The position numbers were made by a program, and so were the translations under genes. A DNA stretch of 64,000 nt. Origin: Isoetes taiwanensis. Its lineage: Eukaryota > Streptophyta > Lycopodiopsida > Isoetales > Isoetaceae. Below the pieces are notes generated by a model. It had not been told where the DNA came from, made no database searches, and worked only from the letters and a program-made list of their open reading frames with translations. The DNA lies in contig JAJEKV010000013.1 of assembly GCA_021234155.1 (NCBI GenBank), forward strand, positions 5,398,775-5,462,774, read 5' to 3'. Shown in pieces: positions 45,192 through 56,491 of the stretch; within the stretch, counting starts at the first letter, position 1; every line of letters starts with the position of its first letter.

Positions 45192-48100
45192 ACTAACAAT
45201 TAGTGGACATATCTGCATGGGATTAGGAAATATGCAGGATTTTAGGCAATCATGCGACTTGCAATGAAGTTGATGCTATCACTAATAATGTTACCTATGG
45301 ACCTAGCTATATCTCATAAGCAGGTGATTATACAAATTCATTTCTTTTTTGCCTCTAATTTTTTAGAGTATCGTGCAAGAAGCCATGCAATCTGTGGCAC
45401 CAAATGTGGAAATAAAATGTTTTAGAAAGATAAGTATGAAATATCTGGCTTTTCATTTATTGAGACTATGTCACCGATTTACAAACCAATCCACATTGCC
45501 ATGTAGGATCTAGTTGAAGAGCTCAGGAACAACGAGAACCATGATAGGTTTTGCAAGAATTTGGAAGATTCAAATGTCTTCTTGGGTCACTCATTTTCGT
45601 GGAGGAGTTGGCCACAAAGATTATAACATTTTTGAAACAAGAAACGGATCGGCTAGATGTAGCATAGCTGATAAGAACAATCTACAAGGGTAGAATCAGA
45701 CTATACAATGCGTTGCCACTCGAGTGCATTTGCAAAAATCCGAGATCAAAGTGGTGGTAGGCTTCAAATTGAGCATCGACCATATCGACAGATGAAAATC
45801 AAATCAATGCATGGATAAGCTATTATGTCTTACCCTATGGTCTCCGAGATATAAGTGAGTAGCAAAACCAACTGTTTATTCGATTTATTAGCTATTGCCA
45901 GGGAGCCGATTTTGTCTGAAAGGATTATATAGGGCAGACTGAACCCTTGCCACAATACTTAAAACTCTCTAATCCATCCTTCTTGGGTGATTCGACCCAA
46001 TCAATCCTTTCAAGAACCTCTTGCATATTGTTGTTTTTTATGGCGACCACTACTATGGGGAATAATTCAAAACCCCAAATTGGCACTACACTCTAGTATA
46101 AGCACCTAAAACTGCCTCTAGATAATCTGCAAAAAAGATTTCTCCAATCTTCCCTTAGTTCTTATCTTGTAGACATTCAATTCTAATGTTCTTGATACAA
46201 TCCTTTTCAATTCCAGATTATAGTCTTAATTTTGATTCAATCATGCTCACATAGGATCTCAATAACTCAAGAACATGATATATGTACACCACCTGATGTA
46301 AGTATAAAGCACTGACCTAAGAATTCTTTCAAGTATAGACCCCTTACAGATGCTTGTGCCTCAAACGACTGGCTTCTAGCTCCAAGAATCAATCTGTAGA
46401 AGAAAGATACATGCATAGTCAATTCTGACCGATCATCACTCTTTCCATCATAACTCCGCCATACAGTTGAATTTTGGTTTGATTAGATCCAATCCGGAAA
46501 GCCGATTCAAAAAGCTTTTGTAGCAAAGTAAAAATACCTGAATTGAATCTCGGGGCCCTGAGTTATGATGCTCCAAACTTCGATCAACAAAACATCCTAG
46601 AAATTTCTCCTTCTCCTCCTTCCAGAAACTCTCACGTAAACTGATGCCCTTTGCTTTTATCACATAAACTTTGTATAAACTTCTCATACATAGTATGTAT
46701 TTCTCATGTAATGACCAATTAGAATAATCTCAATAATCATCATCAGTAGGACATGCCTGTTAATGGGCCAAGCTCGTTACAAATTGTAACATTATCCATG
46801 ACACAAATTGCATCACCTATAGCATTATCTTTGTATAAATGCCACCAACTGGAATGCGAGTCAATGTGACCAAGACCAAACTACTCCTCATATCATCTTA
46901 ACAGCATAGACAATCTCGCTTTAAATATCAGGGTGAAAAAGCAGAAGTGGTACAGACATACAAATATCTTTGAGTAGAAGTCACTATCACCATATATTGG
47001 GGCACCTGTATCCAACATTGAGTGTGAGAGCTGGATGAAAAGCACTCAATGCCATGCAAAGCAATTGTTAAAAAGTGGAGCGCTATGACTGGTCCCATCA
47101 AGCACGCTTGTTTGATGTTTTGGTAGAAACAATACTTTATATAGAGTTGAAGTACGGGTGCCAGTGATATCCCTTGCCACAGTGGACGATTGGGAATAGG
47201 TCCAGAAAGCCTTCCTGAGAGTATTATTATCACATTTGCTCATCAAGAGGCATAGAACAATTGCGTCCATTCGCACTTGTGCACACCGCCTCAAAATTGA
47301 AACAGGCAGATGGGGACAGGAGGAGCATGAAAACAGGAGATGCCAGTATTGCCACATGGGAACTATTGAAGATTATAGTGCCACACTCTTCAAAGCTGGC
47401 CAACGTTTATGACTATTCGAGCATGGTATGTGGACTTGATTATACCTAATCAGCTGCTACATTTGCTATTGCAGATGCGATAAATCGTAATGGCATTATC
47501 ATCTTTTATCCAAGAGGTTCTCAACATGTGAGATGAATTAAGTCATGCATCATTACATTGACATGTAAAAATGTACGGATGTATAATATCTTCTAGAACT
47601 GTTGAGGTTGCTCTCTCAAAAACCCTTCGAGGCGAGGGCTTTTTAATCCTTGACAGAAAAGTCTTCTCTGTATTCTCTCTTTCTTGTATTGGATCCCATG
47701 GACTATGGTCTCCGTGGATGATAAAAGTTGATTCTATTCAATTCCAAAATTTGTCAAGAATAAGAAACACTTTTTTCTCGCCCCACCCTATCTTAGACAG
47801 TGACAACCTTATGCACCTACACTTTCTTAGATGAAATAATAAGCATCCTACATCATACTCTTTTTCCAAGCTCTTAAGAGCTAGAGCAGGAGTGTTTTAA
47901 AAATTCTTGGCAAAAAACCATTCTATTCTATTCTTTTCTATTCTAATGCTTATTTTCACAAGGAAACCGTTCTATTCTTTTCTTTTCTATTCTAATGCTT
48001 ATTTTCACAAGGTACGTGGTAAGAACCTACGGATAAGGTACAAGAGACACCAAAATATTTGAAAACTATTGTACCTATTATATATCGATATGGTCGTCAC

Positions 48101-50088
48101 AAATTTGATCTGCAGCTTACGCTATTTCTTAAGGATTCCCTGATGGTTTTATTAAGAGCATCTAGGCAAGATGGAGATTAGATGTGTCCATTGAGTGTTC
48201 ACAACAAGGAAACAAAATGAAGAATAGAATATATTGTAGAAATTACAAGCATCTGAAATAGACATTGCATATTTTATGATAACGCAATTATAATCGCCAC
48301 TTTCATTTGGAGACGTGGAAGTCTCCGTGTTAAAGCCTTAGGTCTCAGTTTGAGCCAATATTTCACTAAGTATAAATATGAGTCCTACTCAAGATGGAGG
48401 GCCACACAAGTGGACATTGATAAGCAGTAACAACTAACTAGGAAGAACTATTTTCTTACACTTAAAATGAATTGCATACATTTCTTCATGCCCAAACAAT
48501 CCATTGGTCAAACTCAAATAATGAGATGACGACTTGGGAGCAGACGTAAAATTGTTAAACATGCGCAATGCCACTTGTGTTGATTTTCCACAGGCAGGAA
48601 CAAGTAGGGATAGACGTGAAAACACGTAGTAGTTGATGAGGCAAGGCATATGTGGTTGATCTGATGTAGGAGACAGAGCAGATGTCGAGGAAGCATCTGA
48701 ATTGTCAAGTCAGTCTGGTTATTCAATCATCGGTCGAAGACAATTTGAGTAACTCTAGGCATTGAACAAGTTTGTATACATAAAAAAATTTCCACGTATA
48801 GAATGGCCATATGTCTACTAAAAAAATTTCCTTGTATAAAAGTGACCATATGTCCAATTTATGGGCCATATGGGCCATGTTGTCTAGGACCATTGAATTG
48901 AAATAATCATCTTGATGTTTTTGCATGACGGCCTTGGCCGTCAAAATGACGTCCTGAAATTTCCAAGTACCTGCTCGTCTGACTGTGTCTGCCATGGTTG
49001 GCTTCTTCTGGTTGCGAGTTCGGAGAAGATGGAGGCTGCATAGATCCAGTTTTCGCAGCCTTCAGTGTTTCTACTGAAATGGGTTCCTTTGCTGTCTATT
49101 TCGGCACATCATGCAATTTCCAGCATGTAAAATAATGCTGGTTCCCCCCCCTGTCCATATGACCAGATAAGATATAATACTTCATTTTCACGTATTCTTT
49201 CTTTGATTCTCTTCGTACAATATAGTGGAAGAAACCCTCCTTCACGCTGCCGCTTACTGTATTGAAGTCATTTCCAGGCAAAAGTTTAGGCATGTGGTTG
49301 TTTTTTGTTTCGTGGGCTACACCGGAAAAGGGATTTTTGAGCTTGGATTTGGGACTTTTGGTAATGCAATGGCTTGGGATTTGGAGAAGCCTGTTTGTTG
49401 TTGAGAGTATGAATTAGATTTGATGCAAAAATGTTGTGGAGTTTTGTGTGGCAGTGATCTAGGCACTTTGTTCTGGTGTCTGTTGGTCAGCTGCTCCATT
49501 GATCTGGCAATGGGGAAAATATGGGCCATCTGTGTAAGTGACAAACAGACAATCAAAAGGCGTTTTTGGATTAAGCTGAGCTTTATAGTGGAGAAAGGGG
49601 ACATGCAAATTTTTTACTTTCTACGCAAGATGCTGAAAATAGTCCGTGAAGCAGAGAACCAAGAGATAAGTGGCGTTTTTAAATGAAGCTTGTGAAAGCA
49701 CATCGAACTGTACCCATCCAGGTTCGAGCTCATTCTGAACAAAGAGTTATCATGTCCATTCGTTGTATCATATTTGTACATGCATTTTCTGAAAGTTACT
49801 ATATTTTCTTGTATGTTTGGAAGCTTAATTGAAATCCTGATGCATTCTTTATGATCCCCTTTCTTAAACCTGCCTAATTGTATTGATGAGTTGCATGTTC
49901 ATTATCATCATACAAAACTTTTTCTTTCCCATTCTAACTCTTTGTCTCAAAGTCTTTCTAATGTGCAACCATTGCATTGCTTTATGTTGTTAAGGAAACA
50001 CATACATTAATTTGTTTATGTCTGTCTTGTGCGTGTTTTTCCAAGAGGATAAGTTGTCTATTGGGTCCAGTCGTCAAATTATTTTCCT
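45192..50088. other. Intergenic DNA, no gene recognised
   Basis: A + strand stretch at about 45365-45600 has short open pieces (for example SIVQEAMQSVAPNVEIKCF and LVEELRNNENHDRF) that could be decayed exons; I cannot name them. GGTCTCAGTTTGAGCC at about 48341 resembles a SINE B box. Nothing else is supported. Confidence 0.45.
47918..48012. repeat. Tandem duplication, about 47 bp, two copies
   Basis: A TTCTATTC-rich stretch followed by TAATGCTTATTTTCACAAGG occurs twice, at 47918-47963 and 47966-48012. Confidence 0.85.
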
Positions 50089-51363
50089 ATGTCTGATGCA
50101 CTCAGGACTATAATGTTCCATTGCCAGGCTGGAACTGCAGCATGTTACTGTGGGGTTGATACAAGTCTCACCATCGCTGGGGCAAGGAGATTTGTCCCTG
50201 GAACAAGACATTGTATTCAGTCTGATATAAAGCCCACCATTGTTACTCCAAAAACACGTGCTTCTAGAGGTGAAAGGAACAAAGTACCATCTGAACTAAT
50301 TCCTGGTCTTCCAGATGATTTGGCAATTGCATGTCTAGTAAGGGTTCCACGAATATATCATCGAAAATTACGAGTAGTGTGCAGGAGATGGTATAGATTG
50401 TTGGCTGGGAACTTCTTTTATTCACAGAGGAAAGGTCTAGGGATGGCAGAAGAGTGGATATATGTTATCAAAAGAGATCGCGATGGTCGTATATCATGGC
50501 ATGCTTTTGATCCTATATATCATCTTTGGCAACCGTTGCCTCCTGTCCCACCAGAATATTGTGAGGCATTGGGATTTGGTTGCAGTTTTGAGTGGTTGTC
50601 ATTTATACTTGTTTGGTGGCAAGGATCCCGGCAAAGGCTCAATGAGGAAAGTTATATATTACAGTGCAAGGACAAACAAATGGCATCGAGCCCCTGATAT
50701 GCTCCATGCCGCCACTTTTTTTCTTTGTGTTATCAACAATTGTCTTTATGTTGCAGGAGAGGGGAATGTGAAGGCACTCAGCGTTCACTAAAGTCAGCTG
50801 AAGTGTATGATCCAAATAAGAATAAATGGTGCTATATTTCAGAAATGAGCACGGCCATGGTTCTTTTTATTGGTGTTGTATATGAAGGCAGATGGTTTTT
50901 AAAAGGATTAGGAAATCATCGGCAAGTAATGAGTGAGGTTTATGTCCCATCAACAAATCATTGGGGTCCCCGTTTCAGATGGCATGGTTAGTGGGTGGCG
51001 CAATCCTAGTGCTTCCTTAAACAAATACCTGTATGCTTCGGATTGTAGGGATGGATGTAAACTGCGGGTTTATAATCAGACAACCGATTCATGGAATAGT
51101 GCAGTGGATAGCAAGTTGCATTTAGGAAATTCAAGGGCAGCAGCGCTACTCCCTCTTGGGGGTAAGCTTTGTATTATAAGGAACAACATGAGTATAAGCA
51201 TTGTGGATGTTGCAAATGCGATGATCCATCTAAGAAAGATCGGTTGTGGGAAACTATTGCTGGAAAGGGCTTATTTAAAACGTTCGTTACAATCTACGGT
51301 CCAATATTGCGGAAGAAGCAGATTGAAGAGCCATATGGGTATCGCCAAGTATTACAAGCATGA
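50089..51363 (+). pseudogene. SAGL1: SAGL1-like F-box/kelch protein, full-length but frameshifted
   Basis: The protein order follows plant F-box/kelch proteins of the AT1G55270 (SAGL1) type. The F-box reads IPGLPDDLAIACLVRVP and RKLRVVCRRWYRLLAGNFF, followed by EEWIYVIKRDRDGRISWHAF. Kelch blades include LSGCHLYLFGGKDPG, RTNKWHRAPDML, KSAEVYDPNKNKW, LFIGVVYEGRWFLKGLG, DGMVSGWRNP, DCRDGCKLRVYN and GGKLCIIRNNMSISIVDV. The C-terminus is RLWETIAGKG and then YRQVLQA with a stop at 51361. Frame changes occur near 50580, 50755, 50965 and 51215. Known family role: substrate receptor of an SCF ubiquitin ligase, and in Arabidopsis a regulator of wax and phenylpropanoid enzymes. No intron is needed across the copy, which would fit a retrocopy, but no poly-A tail was seen. 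Confidence 0.85.
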
Positions 51364-52989
51364 TTTGTGTACAAGTATGAACCTCTTTTACATTCATTTT
51401 GCTTGTTATAGATTGGTCCCATGGTCTTGTCTGCGGTTTATTACTTGTGATTTCCTCGGACAAGCTTATGCCATTCTGCTCACGGGCATCATAAGTTCTG
51501 CTCCTCCCCGATATGCAACAATTTTGTAACTATACTAGCAATTTTCTAAGAACTGTGTAAGACTTGTGTGCATCTGCAGTTGTTTCCGATGGAAATATTG
51601 TCGGTCACGATCTTGATGGGTATAAGGATTTCTTAAGATCCTCCTGTTAATAGAGAGTCATCAACATCCTTTCAATATTCAGAACTGTTGCCCCATTGGG
51701 CTGGATATAAATTCTGTGGCATTGGCATTGAGATTCCTTACTGTTGAGGCAACCAATTTGAACTTCTAGTTATTCTGCTAGACTTCTTTTGTCTACATTC
51801 ATTGAGCTTTTATGTGAACTCCAATTTGTTATTGCCTTATTGCCTCCACATGTGAGTTGTAGCAGCTTTATGGCTTGAACCAAAACAACAAAAAGAGAAC
51901 AAACCAAAAGCAACCAAGCAAAACAAACAACCTATATATAAGACAAGAAAGTATGGCCAATGGATAAAACCTTGACCAATTCACATGATTTGCGCCATTG
52001 ATTGGTATAGTTTATTTTATCTTAACCATTCTTATCATCTCTCCCTTATTTTCATTATGCCAACAATTTATAGCTCTCAAAAATTGTAACTCACACATGC
52101 TAGAAAAAACAAACAAAAGAGCCAAATTGTTCCCTTGTTTACTTTCCAAAATACTTAGGAATCAGGATATTTGTCATAGCTATGCTATGTGAGACAAGAT
52201 TATTGTAAATGTGGCATAACAATTATGAGGTTATGGTACGTGACATTGCAGTAGATAATGTGGGAGATTCACAATCTTCATTACTTCCACAACCCAGTTT
52301 TCGAGGAAAAGATATTGCCTAGGATATTGCCTAAAATTTCTATGGAAAGTTTAATGCTACCTTTGCGATTCAATGGTTTCTAAATTCTTGAGCACTCAAA
52401 TGCAACCCTGAAAAGTAAGGAAATGAGAGTCATGCATCCAAGGGATGCCCAAAAACACAAGAATTGTCATAGATGCACTTACAACTTAGGGCATGGAAGC
52501 ACCATACTTAACCAAAAGGATCTACCTATTTGCTTTGGAAAAGGTATCATCTTCTCCTCAAGGATCACCACGTTATTGTTGAAGAACATTCTTCTTGTGG
52601 AGCTAAAGTTTGTGAATCCTTCCATCAACCATGGCAACCAACAGCAAGGAAGTTATTTTAAAGTTTCATAACATGTGTTCTTTTTGCTAGGAATACTCTT
52701 GCTGCTTGATATTTGCCTTCAGATGCGAACGAAGAAAAAATAACCAACTGAATATTTACATTTTGTATCCTAATGCATGAGGGCCAATGCAAGCACACAT
52801 CTTAGGCTAATCAAGAGAAAACAATTTAGACATCGTACCTGGCTCATAGATTCTATGATAATGTCAAAGATGCTCAGCAAAATCAATGTCTTTTAACTTG
52901 ATGATGAATGGGTTAAAAAATGATCCACAAAAATCTACAAAGGAGAAGAAACTAGTAGAACAAATATTCTTTTTTGGAAGGAAGGAAGG
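51364..52989. other. Intergenic DNA, no gene recognised
   Basis: Only short chance frames are present, and no repeat stands out. Confidence 0.5.
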
Positions 52990-53105
52990 TTCTTTTATCG
53001 TCCGCGGAGGCCAATCGGCCTATGGAACCCAAATTACATGGGTGCAACAAGTCCATTGCTACCCGGATTAAAAAACCCCCCCTTAGGAGGGAAAAACCGT
53101 CGCAG
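52990..53105 (-). mobile_element. 3' terminal stub of the LINE family seen at 1.4-4.6 kb
   Basis: In - orientation the order is a G-rich/A-rich hairpin (CCCTCCTAAGGGGGGG), TTTTTTAATCCGG, GGTTCCATAGG, TTGGCCTC, and the end GGACGATAAAAG. The same order and end are seen at 1417-1540. A severely 5'-truncated insertion is typical of LINEs. GAAGGAAGGAAGG next to the tail may be target sequence. Confidence 0.7.
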
Positions 53106-54924
53106 CAACAAGCCTGCTGGCAGCTGCACAAATATACATAGGAACTGACTCAATATCAAACTCATCTCTTATCCAAAACATCATACATGTCTCATATCTT
53201 ATACATGAAATGTATGAGGAAGCCAATTTACTCCAGGCTTGGATACTTTATGGGTTTTGTTTTTAGGATTGCACGCGGACCATTGATCTCCAGCATATGC
53301 CAGGCATCATGCCAAATCAACGGCCAATATTTTTTTCACAAAAAAAATCCTCTACCACTTTCTAAGGTCACTTTGAAATATATGAACATTTAATTTTATA
53401 AACCTTTCCACATGACCATTAAAAATGAAAACATCACAACAGAGCAGAGATCCAAGCAAGAAAAGGAGGTATGGATCCAGGGAATCAGACCGAAATTCAA
53501 ACAACATGGCCGATTTGGTCAAGGAAACCATGAATCAGAGGAGCCGCCGGATTAGCCGCCGGAATTGGTTCCTAGCATCCCGATTTCAGAAGAACAAGGC
53601 CAACTTACAATTAACCAGAACTGAGGCATCTGAAATTCGGCCAGGGATCCCTGGAAATCGACTGTTCATTCATTACACAAAACCTTTCATTTGCACATGA
53701 CCATTTACCATGCACAAATTAATGAACCACAAAAAGCTGGCTGGTCTGCAACCACAGACTTCCACAACAATAACTTGTAGCAGCGCAGAAATGAATGGAA
53801 GTGCATTTGGAATCTCCTTCTATAGGACAATTCGGAATCTTTGCATAATGCAAAACCATAGAAGCCAAAAGAAAGAGGGCCGATTCATCCGGAATAAACA
53901 GGGGCAGCTAAGGACTGTCGGAATAAACAGGGCCATCTATGGATTGCTCTTCTCAATCAGGCCAGATGGACATAATCCCTCCAGACATCTATTTAAGGCT
54001 GATTATTTTGCCATAGATCCAGTGCAAGCAGTTCTTTAATCCAACATGAGCTCAAACCCAAACAAATATCACCTGCCAAATTCAATCTCCAGCACGCCAA
54101 TATAAATCCAGGCTGCTTTGAATTCGTATAATATAGAAAGACTGAGACAGATCATCTAATGAGGACCCATGCCATGATTCGAGGCTGAACATCTGCAATA
54201 TTGAAGCTGCCTATACCATGGCCATGGCAGGAGGAATCGAAACACGAAACAGCCATGGCAGAAGCATAGCTCCTATTCCTGATTTTCAATATAAAACAGA
54301 ACAACCATAGTTCCACCGGTACTCTAAAACAGAGGCGCAGCTCCACTGGAGCCCTAGCAGCAGCAGACAAGGAGCCCACATAGGCTTATGCCTGGCAAAT
54401 CGGACTTCGTGAAAACCCTGACCTCCCTGCCTCAACGAAAATCCCTCACCCAGGCGCCCTCTGTAAGCTATTGCCGTCCCTGTCGAAAATAGAAAGGGGC
54501 GTGCACCCTTATCTATACCCTAAGAAAACGGCCCTGACCATTGCAAACAAAATACATTCTAAAAAACCTCTAATAACAAACTAGCAGAATTGCAGGGTTG
54601 AGGCAAAGGAAAGATTTATAAAATATTAATGTGTGCTAGTATGTTCACAGAAGGAACAAAGAAGAGCAAAATTTTGTTTTCAGATGTTTTGTGCTTCGAT
54701 GGTGTTTTACTTTAGAAATTCAATGCAAAGCTGTGAATTTTTGTGTCTCTTGATTGCGGCACGTTTTCAACCGGGGTAAAAAAAATGGTAAATAATAGAG
54801 ATGCTCAATAATTATCCAATTTTTATGAGTAAAAATTTTTATGATTTTTTTGGCTCGTGCTTGTAATTCAAGTCTAAGTCTTCACACGCTTTTCTGTCTT
54901 CATCAGATAGGTCATTATTTGGTA
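53106..54924. other. Intergenic DNA, no gene recognised
   Basis: Several open frames of 60-110 codons are present, but none has a recognisable motif. Confidence 0.5.
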
Positions 54925-55632
54925 CAAATTGTCTGTTTACAGAAATAACAAAACATATTGATCAGAAAAGCCACGAACAATGATGATGCACTCTCCAGGA
55001 AGTAGTATCTGTAGCCATCCTGTTCCACATAGGACAAAAAAAGGTTTGATCAATAATTGCATAGCAACAGGAAGAACCTTGATAACAAATCGTGAACTTG
55101 CAGCCATGTTGAATTTGCAAGTTTTTACCGTACTTAAAAATAAAAAGAGCTAACACTACAAGCTTAGAGTTAGACCATCAAGCCTACATGATGAGCAAAT
55201 TTTTTAACAAGCGGAGCATAAAGATCATAGCTATCCAGCTGGCACGATAAATAATTGCAAAATATTTCACAACATCTGTTAACTAGTGTGCATTATATGA
55301 AGGCAATAGAGGTCAACAACAACATGGAGGCTAGCTTCTGGCCATACATCTTACAAGGACAATAATATCATTGATGCAAAAGTGTCCAAACATGCATGGT
55401 TTAGTCGAAATACATACCTTTATTCCTTGGTTAGACTGTGATATGTTCCTTGTTGTGGTTTAAATCCGCACAATATAATCATTGCACCCAGCAAAGAGAT
55501 GGCCAATGCAGTTGAACCACTTCCATTTAATCTAGGAATAAACAGGCCCTTCATAACTTCCATAGGATTTGGCTTAGGATATCCTAGCTCAACACGGAAG
55601 GAGGTGGCTATGATGAACACAAGACCTCCTAT
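54925..55632 (-). pseudogene. NRAMP-type metal transporter, two exon remnants
   Basis: The upstream exon (55632-55478) reads [18 protein letters not shown] and then [18 protein letters not shown] and [10 protein letters not shown], the NRAMP1/6-type segment just before the MPHN motif. The next one (about 55019-54925) reads GYRYYFLESASSLFVAFLIN and, after a frame change, VISVN, the following membrane helix. The order and strand are right, but the MPHNLFLHSA segment between them and all other exons are missing. Living NRAMPs are proton-coupled Fe/Mn transporters with about 12 membrane helices. This is a fragment. Confidence 0.75.
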
Positions 55633-56491
55633 GATAAATAAAGTCTAGCTTTTGAACTTGCAGATCTATTGGTCATCGCGACCTATTAGAAATCTGTAAC
55701 TGGTGACCTTGATTGAAGTCACTCCATAACTGAAAAGATCCCAGGTCCAAATGGCGGAATGGCCTTTAGCCGCGGCCTAAGCGGAAGAAAGGAAGAAATG
55801 GAAATAAAAACTTCGAAGGATTGGGTTTCAAACCTCGATCAAGAGCAAAGCGATGCAAAAACATGAAAAATCTAGGTCAAAGGATGGCTATGGCGAGGCT
55901 ATGGGTCGGATTGGGCGTAATGAACTCATTGGAGCGGATTGGGTTGGTGGAGCGAGAATGAACTTCGATGGAGCGGATTGGGTTTCATGGCAGCAACTTC
56001 CAAAAAGGAATAGGCATCCGGAACACGGTCGCGAACAGGCACTTGCCCTAAACGGCAGGAAGAAAAGAAAGAAAACCACGAAAGCTTGGTAGATCTCCGG
56101 CAGGGAAATACTTGCTTTTCTAATTTCCCTGACCCTACGATCAGAAAATAAAGAATTGGACGGCTAGAAAAGAAAACAGCTGACGTGGCAGGACACATGG
56201 CATAGCTCAGAACGCAGGAAAGTGGGCAGGGGGGGTTAGGCAACCCTGCTAAACATGACCACTAAATGCAAATAAGCTGCTCTAACCCTGCAAAATATAC
56301 GGTTCACATACTATACATCACCGAAATCATAGTCAACACCATGCGAGAAAGCACCTCCCAGGCTCCCACAATACCAAACTCAAACTTTGGAAGTTTATAG
56401 TAGAACAAAAACATCTTGAATTAGCCTTAACTAGTAGTCCCATTTGTAGCACAACCTGCTTCTTCCATTTGTACGGGGAAGGTAAGCGGCT
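55633..56491. other. Intergenic DNA and likely TANGO6 5' region, with dispersed repeat copy B
   Basis: The repeat copy at 56178-56247 matches 6447-6520. No coding similarity is seen. The last few hundred bases must hold the promoter of the next gene, but no clear TATA box was identified. Confidence 0.5.
56178..56247 (+). repeat. Dispersed repeat copy B (matches 6447-6520)
   Basis: GGCATAGCTCAGAACGCAGG and AAAGTGGGCAGG followed by GGTTAGGCAACCC match the block at 6447-6520 in order and orientation. Confidence 0.5.

Noticed and set aside
45365-45600. Decayed exons of a named gene
   Set aside because: Short open pieces exist, but I cannot assign a family, so no gene is claimed.
53425-54039. 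Two + strand frames of 91 and 109 codons as genes
   Set aside because: No domain, no splice-supported extension and mixed composition; they look like chance frames.
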